Source: Tragulus kanchil (Eukaryota; Chordata; Mammalia; Artiodactyla; Tragulidae). Taken from it: DNA of 64,000 nt. Numbering within the stretch: the first letter of the stretch is position 1; each line of letters begins with the position of its first letter. The position numbers and the translations under genes were made by a program. The DNA lies in the NCBI GenBank assembly GCA_022376925.1, contig JAIOJX010000030.1, positions 172,045,298 to 172,109,297 on the forward strand, written 5' to 3'. Below are positions 25,956-38,189 of the stretch, in pieces. The notes beneath the pieces were generated by a model that was given only the letters and a program-made list of their open reading frames with translations, was not told the origin of the DNA and did not search any database.

Positions 25956-26230
25956 GGGGCTTCCCTGGTGGTCCAGTGAGTAAAGAGCCCACAATGTAGT
26001 GCAAGGGGAACCAGCTCAATCCCTGACTCAAGTGGATCCCATGTGCTGTAGAGCTGCTGAACTAGTGTGCCCAATTACGAGCCAGCACTCTGGAGCACAC
26101 GGGCCAAGAGCCGGTGCTCTGCAGCAAGAGAGGCCACTGCAATGGGAAGCACACACAGGCCAAAGAACAAAGATGGATGAAAATAAAGAAAGAAAGAAAG
26201 CAATAAAAGAGGACAAATTTTTTAAAAAAA
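25956..26230 (+). repeat. CHR-like SINE (duplicate copy)
   Basis: The element of 24866-25140, repeated by the 1090-bp duplication. Confidence 0.92.
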
Positions 26231-26817
26231 ATTTTTATAAAACAACATAAACTAAAACTGAGATATGAGTAAAAATCCCTTAATATTAGCCATATGGAAC
26301 GAGAGGCAAATTATATACAAAGAATACAAGATGTGAGTTTTAGCTACTTCAGCAACAGTTACAGAAGAATCTCCAGAAGTTTGTAACTGAGTGCTTTTTC
26401 CCACAGTCTTCTAGAAACAGGAAAAATACAAGTGGCTTCAGGGTCTGTGACTACTGTTTCCTCTGCCACTGAGTTATTACAGCATCAACATTTGCAGCAG
26501 AACACTGGGGTCTATTTTCTGCCATTTACATGGAATTTTATAGATGAATTACAGGCTGAAACGGAATCACTGAGAAGTCCATTTGGCTATTTGGGAGGGG
26601 AGACTTCTTAGGTCACGCGATGAACCACATATGATGCTTCTCATTAAAACATTTAAGATGCTGACGGTGGAAGAGCTTTGCATCTGGCTAGTAATCAGTA
26701 GCTTCTACAGAACTGGGGCCAACATGGTATTTGCGCTAATGACGTGGATGAAAGAATGAAGGCATGCTAACTGGTAAAGAGAGGGAAATAGTGAAAAGGG
26801 GTGTCTTCTTCAGGAAG

Positions 26818-27046
26818 GGCTTCACAGGGGGCTGAGTGGTAAGAATCTGCCTGCCAGTGCAGGAGACACAGGAGATTTGGGTTTGACTCTGGGTTGGGGA
26901 GAGCCCCTAGAGAAGGAAATGGCAACACACTCCAGCATTCTTGCCTGGAGAATACCCTTGGACACAGCAGCCTGGAGGGCTACAATTCAGGGGGTTGAAA
27001 GAGTTGGACACGACAGAACAACGGAGCACACACGCAAATATGGTTC
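26818..27046 (+). repeat. Bov-tA / Bov-A2 type SINE
   Basis: Forward element: CAGGAGATTTGGGTTTGACT, GAGAAGGAAATGGCAACACA, CTTGCCTGGAGAATACC and AGAGTTGGACACGACAGAA. Confidence 0.9.
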
Positions 27047-27354
27047 AGGAAGCAGGCGTAATGCTGAGAGTGATCCCACACAATCACTCAACACAACAAT
27101 AAAGCTTTAAAAAGTGTCCAGAAAGCAGGACAATATACCAGGTGACAAGAGGCCTGCGTGCAGAACTGCAGTCTGGGACTGAGTGCCACCCCTGCTGGAG
27201 AGGGGGTCCAGCGTGTGGACAGGGTACAGGGTCAACTGAAAGACTTCCACAGTGTCCAACCAGTATCAGGCACAGACTTTTAAGACACTTCTGTCTATTT
27301 AGAAAGAATCATAGCTTGTGATAGGACACATAGTGGTTCCTCAGACAGGTCCAA

Positions 27355-28870
27355 GTTCTGACCCCTAGGACCTGTGAATGTCACCCAACCTGGCAAAGAG
27401 ATTTTGCAGGAGAGGAGACAGGAAATGGTAGAGATTAGCCTGAATGCTATACCCTAGGAAAAGGGCAATACAAGTGGGCTATCAGGGAAGAATCTCCAGA
27501 AGTTTGTAACTGAGTGCTTTTTCCCACAGTCTTCTAGAAACAGGAAAAATACAAGTGGCTTCAGGGTCTGTGACTACTGTTTCCTCTGCCACTGAGTTAT
27601 TACAGCATCAACATTTGCAGCAGAACACTGGGGTCTATTTTCTGCCATTTACATGGAATTTTATAGATGAATTACAGGCTGAAACGGAATCACTGAGAAG
27701 TCCATTTGGCTATTTGGGAGGGGAGACTTCTTAGGTCACGCGATGAACCACATATGATGCTTCTCATTAAAACATTTAAGATGCTGACGGTGGAAGAGCT
27801 TTGCATCTGGCTAGTAATCAGTAGCTTCTACAGAACTGGGGCCAACATGGTATTTGCGCTAATGACGTGGATGAAAGAATGAAGGCATGCTAACTGGTAA
27901 AGAGAGGGAAATAGTAAAAAGGGGGTGTCTTCTTCAGGAAGGGCTTCACAGGGGGCTGAGTGGTAAGAATCTGCCTGCCAGTGCAGGAGACACAGGAGAT
28001 TTGGGTTTGACTCTGGGTTGGGGAGAGCCCCTAGAGAAGGAAATGGCAACACACTCCAGCATTCTTGCCTGGAGAATACCCTTGGACACAGCAGCCTGGA
28101 GGGCTACAATTCAGGGGGTTGAAAGAGTTGGACACGACAGAACAACGGAGCACACACGCAAATATGGTTCAGGAAGCAGGCGTAATGCTGAGAGTGATCC
28201 CACACAATCACTCAACACAACAATAAAGCTTTAAAAAGTGTCCAGAAAGCAGGACAATATACCAGGTGACAAGAGGCCTGCGTGCAGAACTGCAGTCTGG
28301 GACTGAGTGCCACCCCTGCTGGAGAGGGGGTCCAGCGTGTGGACAGGGTACAGGGTCAACTGAAAGACTTCCACAGTGTCCAACCAGTATCAGGCACAGA
28401 CTTTTAAGACACTTCTGTCTATTTAGAAAGAATCATAGCTTGTGATAGGACACATAGTGGTTCCTCAGACAGGTCCAAGTTCTGACCCCTAGGACCTGTG
28501 AATGTCACCCAACCTGGCAAAGAGATTTTGCAGGAGAGGAGACAGGAAATGGGAGAGATTAGCCTGAATGATCAGGGTGGGACCAGGGTCATCACAATGG
28601 CCCTTGTGAGTAAAGCATCAGGAATCAAAGGGAAAAGGAGAAGATGTGAGGATTAAAACAAGAAGTCGGGGGGACGCAAAGAAGGAGTCCTGAGCCCAGG
28701 AGGCCAAGTGGCCTTTAGAAGCTAGAAAAGGCAAGGAAGCAGATACTCCCCCAGAGGCTCAAAAGGAACCTGCTCTGTCTTAACCGTAACTGAAGGTCAG
28801 CAGGATCTGTATCAGATTTCTCTACTACAGAACTGCAAGGTAATAAATGTGTGTTGTTTAAGCTATTTAT
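27355..28870 (+). repeat. Ancient interspersed repeat (family not assigned), interrupted by a duplication
   Basis: CCTAGGACCTGTGAATGTCA, GGGTCATCACAATGGCCCTT, GAAGCTAGAAAAGGCAAGG and AAGGTAATAAATGTGTGTTG follow the order of a common ancient mammalian repeat. It is split because copy 2 of the duplication begins inside copy 1's repeat. Confidence 0.5.
27945..28168 (+). repeat. Bov-tA / Bov-A2 type SINE (duplicate copy)
   Basis: The SINE of 26818-27046 displaced by the duplication. A frame of 115 codons across it (27887-28234) is not a gene. Confidence 0.9.
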
Positions 28871-28879
28871 ACCCAATGT

Positions 28880-28992
28880 CTGACATGCGTGTGAGAAAAC
28901 TCTGGAAGACAGTGAAGGCCAAGGAAGCCTGCCGTGCTGCAGTCCATGGGGTTCCAAAGAGTCAGACATGACTAAGTGACTGAACAACAGTC
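28880..28992 (+). repeat. BovB 3' end fragment
   Basis: CAGTGAAGGCCAAGGAAGCC, GCTGCAGTCCATGGGGTTCC, AAAGAGTCAGACATGACTAA and GACTGAACAACA form a typical terminal BovB/ART2 piece. The duplicate copy is at about 30023-30136. Confidence 0.8.
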
Positions 28993-29064
28993 AAATATAT
29001 GGAAGGTTTCTAATGGTAGGAAATAGAAAACCATTATACACTTGGAAGATACAAACAATAAACT

Positions 29065-29320
29065 TCCTAAGTTTATAGGTGAGGAAACCTACATTAGGTT
29101 CAGGGAGGGCAAGTCAGTTGCCCAGGTCCACTCAGCTCATTAAGCTAGAAAAGTGCATAACAATGGGCTTTGGAGTCCCTAGAAAGGCTTTGAATTCCAG
29201 GTCTACCACTTCCTATATGTGTGACTTGGATCAAATTATTTAGCCTCCCTCTGCTTCTGATTGTTAATAATAACACCGTTTTCAAGGGTTAGACAGAATT
29301 AAATGTAATAATGTACAAAA
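29065..29320 (+). repeat. MIR fragments
   Basis: TTATAGGTGAGGAAACC and CAAGTCAGTTGCCCAGGTCC match the 3' half of one MIR. TGGGCTTTGGAGTCCC and CTACCACTTCCTATATGTGTG match the 5' part of another. The duplicate is at about 30207-30465. Confidence 0.6.
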
Positions 29321-30599
29321 GGTGCGTAATGCTGAGAGTGATCCCACACAATCACTCAACACAACAATAAAGCTTTAAAAAGTGTCCAGAAAGCAGGACA
29401 ATATACCAGGTGACAAGAGGCCTGCGTGCAGAACTGCAGTCTGGGACTGAGTGCCACCCTGCTGGAGAGGGGGTCCAGCGTGTGGACAGGGTACAGGGTC
29501 AACTGAAAGACTTCCACAGTGTCCAACCAGTATCAGGCACAGACTTTTAAGACACTTCTGTCTATTTAGAAAGAATCATAGCTTGTGATAGGACACATAG
29601 TGGTTCCTCAGACAGGTCCAAGTTCTGACCCCTAGGACCTGTGAATGTCACCCAACCTGGCAAAGAGATTTTGCAGGAGAGGAGACAGGAAATGGGAGAG
29701 ATTAGCCTGAATGATCAGGGTGGGACCAGGGTCATCACAATGGCCCTTGTGAGTAAAGCATCAGGAATCAAAGGGAAAAGGAGAAGATGTGAGGATTAAA
29801 ACAAGAAGTCGGGGGGACGCAAAGAAGGAGTCCTGAGCCCAGGAGGCCAAGTGGCCTTTAGAAGCTAGAAAAGGCAAGGAAGCAGATACTCCCCCAGAGG
29901 CTCAAAAGGAACCTGCTCTGTCTTAACCGTAACTGAAGGTCAGCAGGATCTGTATCAGATTTCTCTACTACAGAACTGCAAGGTAATAAATGTGTGTTGT
30001 TTAAGCTATTTATACCCAATGTCTGACATGCGTGTGAGAAAACTCTGGAAGACAGTGAAGGCCAAGGAAGCCTGCCGTGCTGCAGTCCATGGGGTTCCAA
30101 AGAGTCAGACATGACTAAGTGACTGAACAACAGTCAAATATATGGAAGGTTTCTAATGGTAGGAAATAGAAAACCATTATACACTTGGAAGATACAAACA
30201 ATAAACTTCCTAAGTTTATAGGTGAGGAAACCTACATTAGGTTCAGGGAGGGCAAGTCAGTTGCCCAGGTCCACTCAGCTCATTAAGCTAGAAAAGTGCA
30301 TAACAATGGGCTTTGGAGTCCCCTAGAAAGGCTTTGAATTCCAGGTCTACCACTTCCTATATGTGTGACTTGGATCAAATTATTTAGCCTCCCTCTGCTT
30401 CTGATTGTTAATAATAACACCGTTTTCAAGGGGTTAGACAGAATTAAATGTAATAATGTACAAAAAGGTGCTTAGTCTCATGCCTTTTATATAACAGATG
30501 CTCAATAGAGTCTTTTTTTTTAATTCTACTTTTATTATTGCTTCGTTTGCTAATATTTCAGGACCAAAACACATGCAATCAGACACGTGACTAACAATC

Positions 30600-30775
30600 T
30601 TTAGTAAAAAATCTTTATTCATTTTTTCTGCACTGAGTCTTAGTTATGGCATGTGGAATCTTGAGGCAGCAGGGTGTGAGATCTAGTTCCCTGATCAGGG
30701 ATTGAACTCAGGCCCCCTGCATTGGGAGCATGAACTCTTAGCCACTAGACCACCAGGGTAATCATTTTTTTCCAG
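30600..30775 (-). repeat. CHR-1-like tRNA-Glu SINE
   Basis: Reverse element. GTGTGAGATCTAGTTCCCTG, GATCAGGGATTGAACTCAGG and CCACTAGACCACCAGGG are the SINE head, read in reverse at the high end. The 5' flank toward 30600 is the diverged tail. Confidence 0.7.
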
Positions 30776-32050
30776 TATATCAAAGTTATCTCTTCTAAAT
30801 GGCATTTAAATTTTTCCACTGGTATAAACATTTAAAATTTTTTCCTAATAGCAGGTTAGAATTCATTCTGGGAATGGGATTCATCTACAAACAACACTGA
30901 CTTGGTCCCAAGAACTTGAATCAGTGGCTGAATCTACATGCAGCCAAGGGCACCATTTCAGTGGTTTCTTCTCTGCTTTACCTGGACACTATCCACACAG
31001 TCCCTGAAGACACCCCTTTTAAGCCCTCTGTGTAGGATCAACAGAAGTCTTTCTTGTTATTTTTCAAGATGCTATTAACATTCAGATACCACTCTTTTCA
31101 TTCACACTGGATACGAGGACTCGTGTTGTGTTTTGCTATAATTCTGCAGCTTCTACTCATTAAATAATACGATGTGAGGTTTTCAGAGCCTTTGAGAGGA
31201 CAGAGGAAGAATATGAGGGGTTTGGGGCACCAAAGGATTTCAAGCCACCAGGTAAATATTCACGAGAAGGGTAGAGATGGCCTATCACTCTCCCTGCTTA
31301 CAATCCTTGTGAGGAGAAACAATTCTTGTAATGTCCCTTCTGTGCTCATTAAAGATCATTCTTAAAAAAATATAAGGGGGGAGAACTGAACATGTTACCT
31401 AAGTGATGTGTAACGTGTGGTGTGGCTCTGACCCTTTTGATGGATTCTACAATGCAACTGGCATTTTTTCTTTTACAGTTCCCTGTCCCGCCCTCACACA
31501 CACAACTCCTTTTTAACATCACCTGTGAACATCTTGAAAAATGGTGGATTTATGTTCAATGAAATCTGTATCAAAAAAAAAAATCAAACAAATCCAGAGA
31601 AAACAAATTATCAAAAGACAAGTGACCCTCTGCAGAAATGTCTACAAGGTGTCAAGGCCACCTTTACCTTAGGTGTCCTAAGGTAAAGGAAACAGGGCTA
31701 ACTTGAAGAGACAAGATGCTGAGGGGAGAGGATAGGTGAAAGAATACACTCAAGTAGGAAATCTTGCTCCCAGATGAGTGAGTGAAATCCCCCCCCCCTT
31801 TTTTTTCTGAATCAAGAATGATTTGGGATATAGGCTGCTCCAATAACGAAACAGCCTTCCAGCATCAAAGCACTGACCCAACAGATGTTCTCTTCTCTTT
31901 TTGCCACTCCATGCACAGACTTCAGAAACACAGCACTGACTCATGTTCCAATTACTTTCGACTGCTCCACTAACCACCCCACGAGGTAGTACTCAAAAAA
32001 TGACAACGCGTATTTTGCAATTTGGGCTGCGCTTGGCAGAAAGGCCACTC
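30776..32050. other. Unique intron sequence
   Basis: No exon recognised. Low-complexity pieces include CCCCCCCC followed by T10 at about 31790-31807 and A-runs near 31573. A 75-codon frame at 31750-31977 has no domain. Confidence 0.5.
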
Positions 32051-32051
32051 T

Positions 32052-32335
32052 GGGGATTTCCCTGGTGGCTCAGTGATAAAGAATCCTCCTGCCAATGGAG
32101 GAGACACAGGTTCAATCCCTGATCTGGGAGGATCACACTTGTCCTGGGACAGCCCAGACCGGGAGCTACAACTATTAAGCCTAGGCTCTGGAGGACGGGA
32201 GCCACAACAAGAGAAGCTGCCACAACGAAAAGCCCACTCACCACAAATGGAGACTAGGCCCCGCTTCCTGCAACTAGAGGATACCTGCACGGCAAATGAA
32301 GACCTGGCCCAGGCAAAAAAAAAAAAAAAAAAAAT
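32052..32335 (+). repeat. CHR-1-like tRNA-Glu SINE
   Basis: Forward element: GATTTCCCTGGTGGCTCAGT, GGAGACACAGGTTCAATCCC, GAAGCTGCCACAACGAAAAG, CTAGAGGATACCTGCACGG, and an A20 tail. Its 3' part recurs at 33276-33450 through the duplication, where the A-run is written A6TA8. Confidence 0.85.
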
Positions 32336-34386
32336 CCATAAAATTATTTTTTCAAAAAAGAAAAAAGGGCCTCTATGGTCCACTCCCATCAGCTGTTACC
32401 TCAGCTACAGCCATGGCCGGAACACCCACAGGCAGCCTGTTCTTTGTTTTTTCGGCTTCCTCTTAACATGGTAGCTGCGTTTGTATTTAAAAAAGTTGCA
32501 AGAGAACCATGCAACAGCCCTATGGCATTTTATGGCTTAAAATTCACATATTACAACTTCTGTATCAGCCAGAGGCTCATTCAGATTCAAGAAGAGGGAT
32601 GACAGATGTCACCCTTGATGAATAAAAGGTAACTTCATGTTTCAGGAAAACTACAGGAGATGTACCATCTTTATAAAGTTCGCCACGACACTGTTTTCTG
32701 GAAAGTAATAACTCTAGGTACAAACATACTTCAGATTAAATATTTCACTATATAGCAATTGTCTAAGGCAAATACTTCACTTATATAGCAATCATCTACA
32801 GATGTGCACCCATGACAGCAAATTTGTTAAATTAATAAATACTGATATCTGGCTGGATGGGAAAATGTGAGATACCTGAAATTTGGCTCAAGTCACTGCA
32901 TTCATGTGGGATAAGGAAAGATGGCTAAAAGTGATAAAGACAAATTGGCTATCTTTTCTGTTGGTGCACAAGAGGAGGTAAAGTACTTAGTGAAGATCTA
33001 GCAATACTTTCAAGTCAAGTTGCTCAGTTATGTCCTACTCTTTGTGATGCCATGGACAAGCCATGGAACTGCCCATGCAAAAAACAGCATTCTATTATTA
33101 CTTCCTAAAGTGATATTTTTGTAAATGTGAAGGTTGAGGTTATTAAACTTTACCATGCTTTTTGTTTTTTTGTTTTTAAAGATTCATTTATTTATTTATT
33201 TTGGGGGGGGGGGGGGGGGGGGAGGGGAACAGGCAGGCTACTTCTATTGGTCTTTCATTTGTTCATTCTCATCCAGGGAGCTACAACTATTAAGCCTAGG
33301 CTCTGGAGGACGGGAGCCACAACAAGAGAAGCTGCCACAACGAAAAGCCCACTCACCACAAATGGAGACTAGGCCCCGCTTCCTGCAACTAGAGGATACC
33401 TGCACGGCAAATGAAGACCTGGCCCAGGCAAAAAATAAAAAAAATCCATAAAATTATTTTTTCAAAAAAGAAAAAAGGGCCTCTATGGTCCACTCCCATC
33501 AGCTGTTACCTCAGCTACAGCCATGGCCGGAACACCCACAGGCAGCCTGTTCTTTGTTTTTTCGGCTTCCTCTTAACATGGTAGCTGCGTTTGTATTTAA
33601 AAAAGTTGCAAGAGAACCATGCAACAGCCCTATGGCATTTTATGGCTTAAAATTCACATATTACAACTTCTGTATCAGCCAGAGGCTCATTCAGATTCAA
33701 GAAGAGGGATGACAGATGTCACCCTTGATGAATAAAAGGTAACTTCATGTTTCAGGAAAACTACAGGAGATGTACCATCTTTATAAAGTTCGCCACGACA
33801 CTGTTTTCTGGAAAGTAATAACTCTAGGTACAAACATACTTCAGATTAAATATTTCACTATATAGCAATTGTCTAAGGCAAATACTTCACTTATATAGCA
33901 ATCATCTACAGATGTGCACCCATGACAGCAAATTTGTTAAATTAATAAATACTGATATCTGGCTGGATGGGAAAATGTGAGATACCTGAAATTTGGCTCA
34001 AGTCACTGCATTCATGTGGGATAAGGAAAGATGGCTAAAAGTGATAAAGACAAATTGGCTATCTTTTCTGTTGGTGCACAAGAGGAGGTAAAGTACTTAG
34101 TGAAGATCTAGCAATACTTTCAAGTCAAGTTGCTCAGTTATGTCCTACTCTTTGTGATGCCATGGACAAGCCATGGAACTGCCCATGCAAAAAACAGCAT
34201 TCTATTATTACTTCCTAAAGTGATATTTTTGTAAATGTGAAGGTTGAGGTTATTAAACTTTACCATGCTTTTTGTTTTTTTGTTTTTAAAGATTCATTTA
34301 TTTATTTATTTTGGGGGGGTGGGGTGGGGAGGGAGGGGAACAGGCAGGCTACTTCTATTGGTCTTTCATTTGTTCATTCTCATCCA
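32161..34386 (+). repeat. Tandem direct duplication, about 1115 bp (junction 33275/33276)
   Basis: Positions 32161-33275 recur at 33276-34386. The junction joins the middle of one SINE to the middle of another. The clearest discordance is at the copy-1 SINE tail: G20 at 33203-33222 in place of the structured G7-T-G4-T-G4-A-G3 at 34313-34334. That fits a homopolymer-noisy read and not a real allele. The A-tail also differs (A20 versus A6TA8). Confidence 0.95.
33176..33275 (-). repeat. Truncated CHR-like SINE tail (duplication product)
   Basis: This is the 3' tail part of the SINE at 34275-34603, cut at ATCCA by the duplication junction. It contains the G20 run. Confidence 0.85.
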
Positions 34387-34603
34387 TCTTTGTTCTTTGG
34401 CCTGTGTGGGTCTCCCATCGCGGTGGCCTCTGTTGCCGCAGAGCACCAGCTCTGGGCGCATGCGCTCCAGAGCTCCAGCTCGGTAACTGGACACATCAGT
34501 CCAGTCGCTCCGCGGCACGTGGGATCTTTCCAGGCCAGGGATCGAACCGGCACCCCTTGCACTGCAAGGCGGTGTCCTTACCCACTGGACCACCAGGGAA
34601 GTC
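34275..34603 (-). repeat. CHR-like tRNA-Glu SINE with extended 3' tail and target-site duplication
   Basis: Reverse, relatively intact copy: body GGGCGCATGCGCTCCAGAG, GCTCCGCGGCACGTGGGAT, and head ACCACCAGGGAAGTCC. It is bounded by a 17-bp direct repeat CTTTACCATGCTTTTTG (34258-34274 and 34604-34620). The tail GGAGGGAGGGGAACAGGCAGG with (ATTT)n lies inside the repeat, as for the element at 9883. Open frames of 75-132 codons here are SINE sequence. Confidence 0.92.
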
Positions 34604-34620
34604 CTTTACCATGCTTTTTG

Positions 34621-36254
34621 GAACAAAACTCCTAGGGATATGGAAAACTCGGTATTGAAGTTACATGAAAGCACAATTAAGCTTACTGTGACCAAGAAAT
34701 ATCAAGATTTTTCTAAAACATGCAAAAGAGAGGTGACGTTTTTCACAAGAAAGAAGCATGACTTGTAGGTCTGTCTCCGTCGTTTGCTATCCGTAATATT
34801 GCTGGACAAATGTTTTCTCCTCTCTAGAATCTGATTTATTTGTCTAAAAGTCAGAAAATCGAATGAAGTAAAGAATGTCAAGTTTCTTTTCACCCTAATA
34901 ATTGCTTACCTAAAGTGACATGAAAACCACTTAACTAAATCTAACAGTTTTTTTTTTTTTTTTTTTTTCTGCTTTATAAAACTGTTGAACCCTCACCAAT
35001 GAGTGTCACATGACCCTGGAAGTCTCCCGCCTGTCCATGTGGCAAAAATAATTCCCTAAAAGAAAAGGAGATTATGTTGACAACAGGGCATGATTTCAGT
35101 GACAGAGGAAGAGCACATTGGTTCTGCTTGTGTGAGCCCACAGAGCCTGTGTTCCAAGATGGAACCGCAGAAATGTGGTAATCAAGGCCTTGCTCTCAGA
35201 TGCTTAATAAAAGTCAAGTGCAGGCCACAGAGTTGGTACCTTAGGTAACAAGATAGCATCATCACTATAAAACCAAGTGGCTTTAAAGACTATGATTCTT
35301 AGCTTTTATATGAATCAGTTTATCTGTTTTTAAAAAACAAACAAAGGAAAACAACCATATCTAAGCCATTTGGCATTATGAATATTAAAGAAGCCAGTAT
35401 ACAAAAAGTAGTTAAGACAGTTTCCGGCACATAGTAATCATTTGATCAACAGAACTTCTATGTCCAATTGAACAGCAACTCTGGCTTATCAGCAGATAAG
35501 CCCATTTTAACTATGTGAGTCTATAAGCACTATATGGAAGAAGAGTCAGATTAGAATCACTGAAAATATTCTCAAAATGAACTAGACTTTTGTTGCTGGC
35601 CTACAACTGGTGATGTTTCTCTAATGACTCGAATACAAAGCCCAGAAAATGACCCCCAGCTGTGTAAAGAAACCTACATGTGCCTGGTTCTGGGAAAATT
35701 CACTATACATTTTAGGAGCTTCTGTAAGATGAACAAGAAACTACAAAAAGAAGGTAATGTGTAGTTGAACTATTTTTCTGGTTGTATTCACAGTCACTTT
35801 CGTCTCCATCTTAGCTCAGAAAATGTTGGTTCCAAAACTAGATATAATTTTTCTTCACCCTGATACTAAGTAAGTCCTGCTTATTATTATTATTAAGAAG
35901 CAAGAAGATTGTGTAAACCACCACATACTTATCTAAACCAGCAAACTAACATTGATATAATACTATCTGAAAGTAACCCGCACATGTCACTAAAATCCCT
36001 CCACTGTGTCAGTCATATCCTTTTTCTGGTTTAATCAATGTCTCCATGTTTCATTTAATTGTAACGTCTCCTTAGTTTCTTCGAGTCTGGAATTATTCCT
36101 CCACCTGTCTTTCTGGACACTTTTGAAGAGTACCACAGAGTTATCTTGTAAAATGCCCTTCAATTCGCATGTCGGCCATTCCTTCAATGATTAGATGGAG
36201 GTTATATTTTTTTGGCCATAGGACCTAAGAAGTGATAATGTAACTTGGTCAGGG
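34621..36254. other. Unique intron sequence
   Basis: No repeat or exon recognised, apart from a long T-run at about 34948-34968 and (TTA)n at about 35881-35894. Confidence 0.5.
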
Positions 36255-37095
36255 TATCATCTGTTAATTTATTTTTGTTAAAGTATAGTTGATTTGTAAT
36301 ATGAGTGTTACTGTCAAGTAAACAGCAAAGTAATTCAGTTTATATATATATATATATATATAAACATTTTGCCCAAATATTGATAATTACAAAATATTCA
36401 GTATTGTGTAAGTCCCTGCTGGTTAACTATTTTATATACACCAATGTGTATGTTTTTCCCAAATTCTTAATTTATTCCTCCCCATCACCTTACCATTTCA
36501 GAAACTGTAAATTTGTTTTCAAAGACTGCAAGTCTCTGTTTTGTAAGTAAGCTCATTTGTGTCATTATTTTTGGACTCCACATACAGATGATATCATATG
36601 ACATTTGTCTTTCTCTTTCTGATGGGCATCGCCTAATACGATAGTCCCTCGGTCTATTCATGTTGCTGCAAGTGGGATGACTACATTTGTTATGGCTGTT
36701 TGTATTCTGAATTCAGTCATCTTTTGATGGGCATTTAGGTTGCTCCCATGCCTTGGCTGCTCTGAAGAGTGCTGCCGTAAATAGGGGTATGCATGTACCT
36801 TTTCAAATTACATTTGACTCTGGATACATGCCCACGAGTGGGATTGCTGGATCATATATTAAAGTACCTCTATTTTTAGATTTTTTTAAGGAACTTCCAT
36901 ACTGTTCTCCATAGTGGCCACACCAATTTACATTCCCACCAAGAGTGTAGGAGGGCTCCACTTTCTCCACACCCTCTCCAGCATTCATTATCTGTAGACT
37001 TCTTGATAATGACCATTCTGACTAGTGTGAAGCGGTGCCTCACTGAAGTTTTGATTTACATTCCTCTATAATTAACAGCAATGTGATGCTGTTAA
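36255..37095 (-). repeat. L1 fragment, antisense (3' part of ORF2 and 3' UTR)
   Basis: Plus-strand phrases such as GTTGATTTGTAATATGAG, GTTGCTGCAAGTGGGATGA, GGGATTGCTGGATCATATA and CTCCATAGTGGCCACACCAA are the familiar reverse complement of mammalian L1. A minus-strand frame retains LIYDPAIPLVGMYPESNVI, an L1 ORF2 C-terminal sequence. It is broken and non-functional. A (TA)11 run lies at 36340-36362. Confidence 0.88.
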
Positions 37096-37860
37096 GTCTC
37101 ATTACGCGTGACATTAACCCTGACAATTTGGTTAAGCACTGTATTCCAGGTTTTTCCATTTCAAAGTTTCTCTTTTCCCCTTTGTAATTAATACATTCCA
37201 TGATGAAGGATAATTTGAGGCTATGAAAATATTTTATTTCTCATCCTACTGTAGACCCAGAATTGCAGCATCTATTGACAATTTCTGCCTTAGACAGTTA
37301 TTATTGAGGTCTCTGGTGAATTTTGTATCCCCGTACTTGCATCATGCTGTCCCTTCTGCTTGTATGTATTCCATTTAATCATTTTTTGTGTGAGTATAGA
37401 TCACTGATATTTACTATATTCTATCAGTTTAATCCACTGTTGTCTTAGAATTATCTGGCGGGGTCTTCTTTAAACTGGTTCCTCTTCTTTAAGCTGGTTC
37501 CTTGGCCCCTTCGGCACGATCCCATCAATTTCTAGCACGTTCTTACTATCTGGCACAACATAGTTTCCAACTCCTACTTGCTCTGCTCTGGTCCCTACAC
37601 CCAGAGTTTCACTCGGGATCCCTAGTTCTATTTCACTGCAGAGTGATATTTATAAACAAGATGTGGGGGAAGGTGTGGTCGTTTCTTTCAGAGTGTCATC
37701 TCTCTTGGGCACTCTCAGTGGGCAGAATGAGACAGTGCAGCGGTGTAGACACTCAAATGTACCCTTATTCATTTCGCTCTCTCCAACTGTGTGTGCACAC
37801 ATCATGCTGGTGTCTTCTAATCTAACCTAACACAGTCAGTGCCACATTAATTTTCTCCCA
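37096..37860 (-). repeat. Old L1M-like fragment, antisense
   Basis: Motifs like CTACACCCAGAGTTTCACTC and TTTCACTGCAGAGTGATATTT with ATAAACAAGATGTGGG recall the antisense 3' region of old L1M/HAL1 elements. Diverged; family uncertain. Confidence 0.5.
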
Positions 37861-38189
37861 TCCTTATTAGTAATTTCTCTAACAATGAGAGATCTGACTC
37901 TCATTATCTGTGATATCTCTCAGTCCTCTTATGGACAGAAAGAATCCTCAGAATTGTGGAAATAACATACTAGCCTCCTAGCTACTGTGCATTATCTGTG
38001 TGCTATTCTTCACATCTGCAGTCTTACGGTGTAACGCCAAATATTGTCTTCAAAAATTACTTGCATTCTTTTTTTTTCTTCCTCACTCCCTTAAGTATGG
38101 TTATGTTTTTCATATGCAATACATTAGGCCTACTGTATTAAATTTTGCATTACCCCATGCAAAGGTTACTGTTTTAATTGAGAAAAAAA

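Larger units (their letters stand above)
24471..26650 (+). repeat. Tandem direct duplication, 2 x 1090 bp (junction 25560/25561)
   Basis: Positions 24471-25560 recur at 25561-26650 with no difference seen. Both breakpoints share AAAAC just before the unit's CTTAAGTTTTATTG. It lies only 318 bp from the GRM7 exon but does not include it. It carries a CHR-like SINE. Confidence 0.97.
26364..28577 (+). repeat. Tandem direct duplication, about 1.1 kb (junction 27486/27487)
   Basis: Positions 26364-27487 recur at 27487-28577. Differences are GTGAAAAGGGG versus GTAAAAAGGGGG, one substitution (AAATGGTAGAG versus AAATGGGAGAG), and a 34-bp segment (27447-27480) present only in copy 1. It overlaps both the preceding and the following duplication, making a chain of three. 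Confidence 0.93.
28180..30470 (+). repeat. Tandem direct duplication, about 1145 bp (junction 29323/29324)
   Basis: Positions 28180-29323 recur at 29324-30470. The four differences noticed are all homopolymer length: C4/C3 in CACCCCTG, C3/C4 in GTCCCTAG, G3/G4 in AAGGGTT, and A4/A5 near the end. Breakpoints share GGTGC. Confidence 0.96.
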
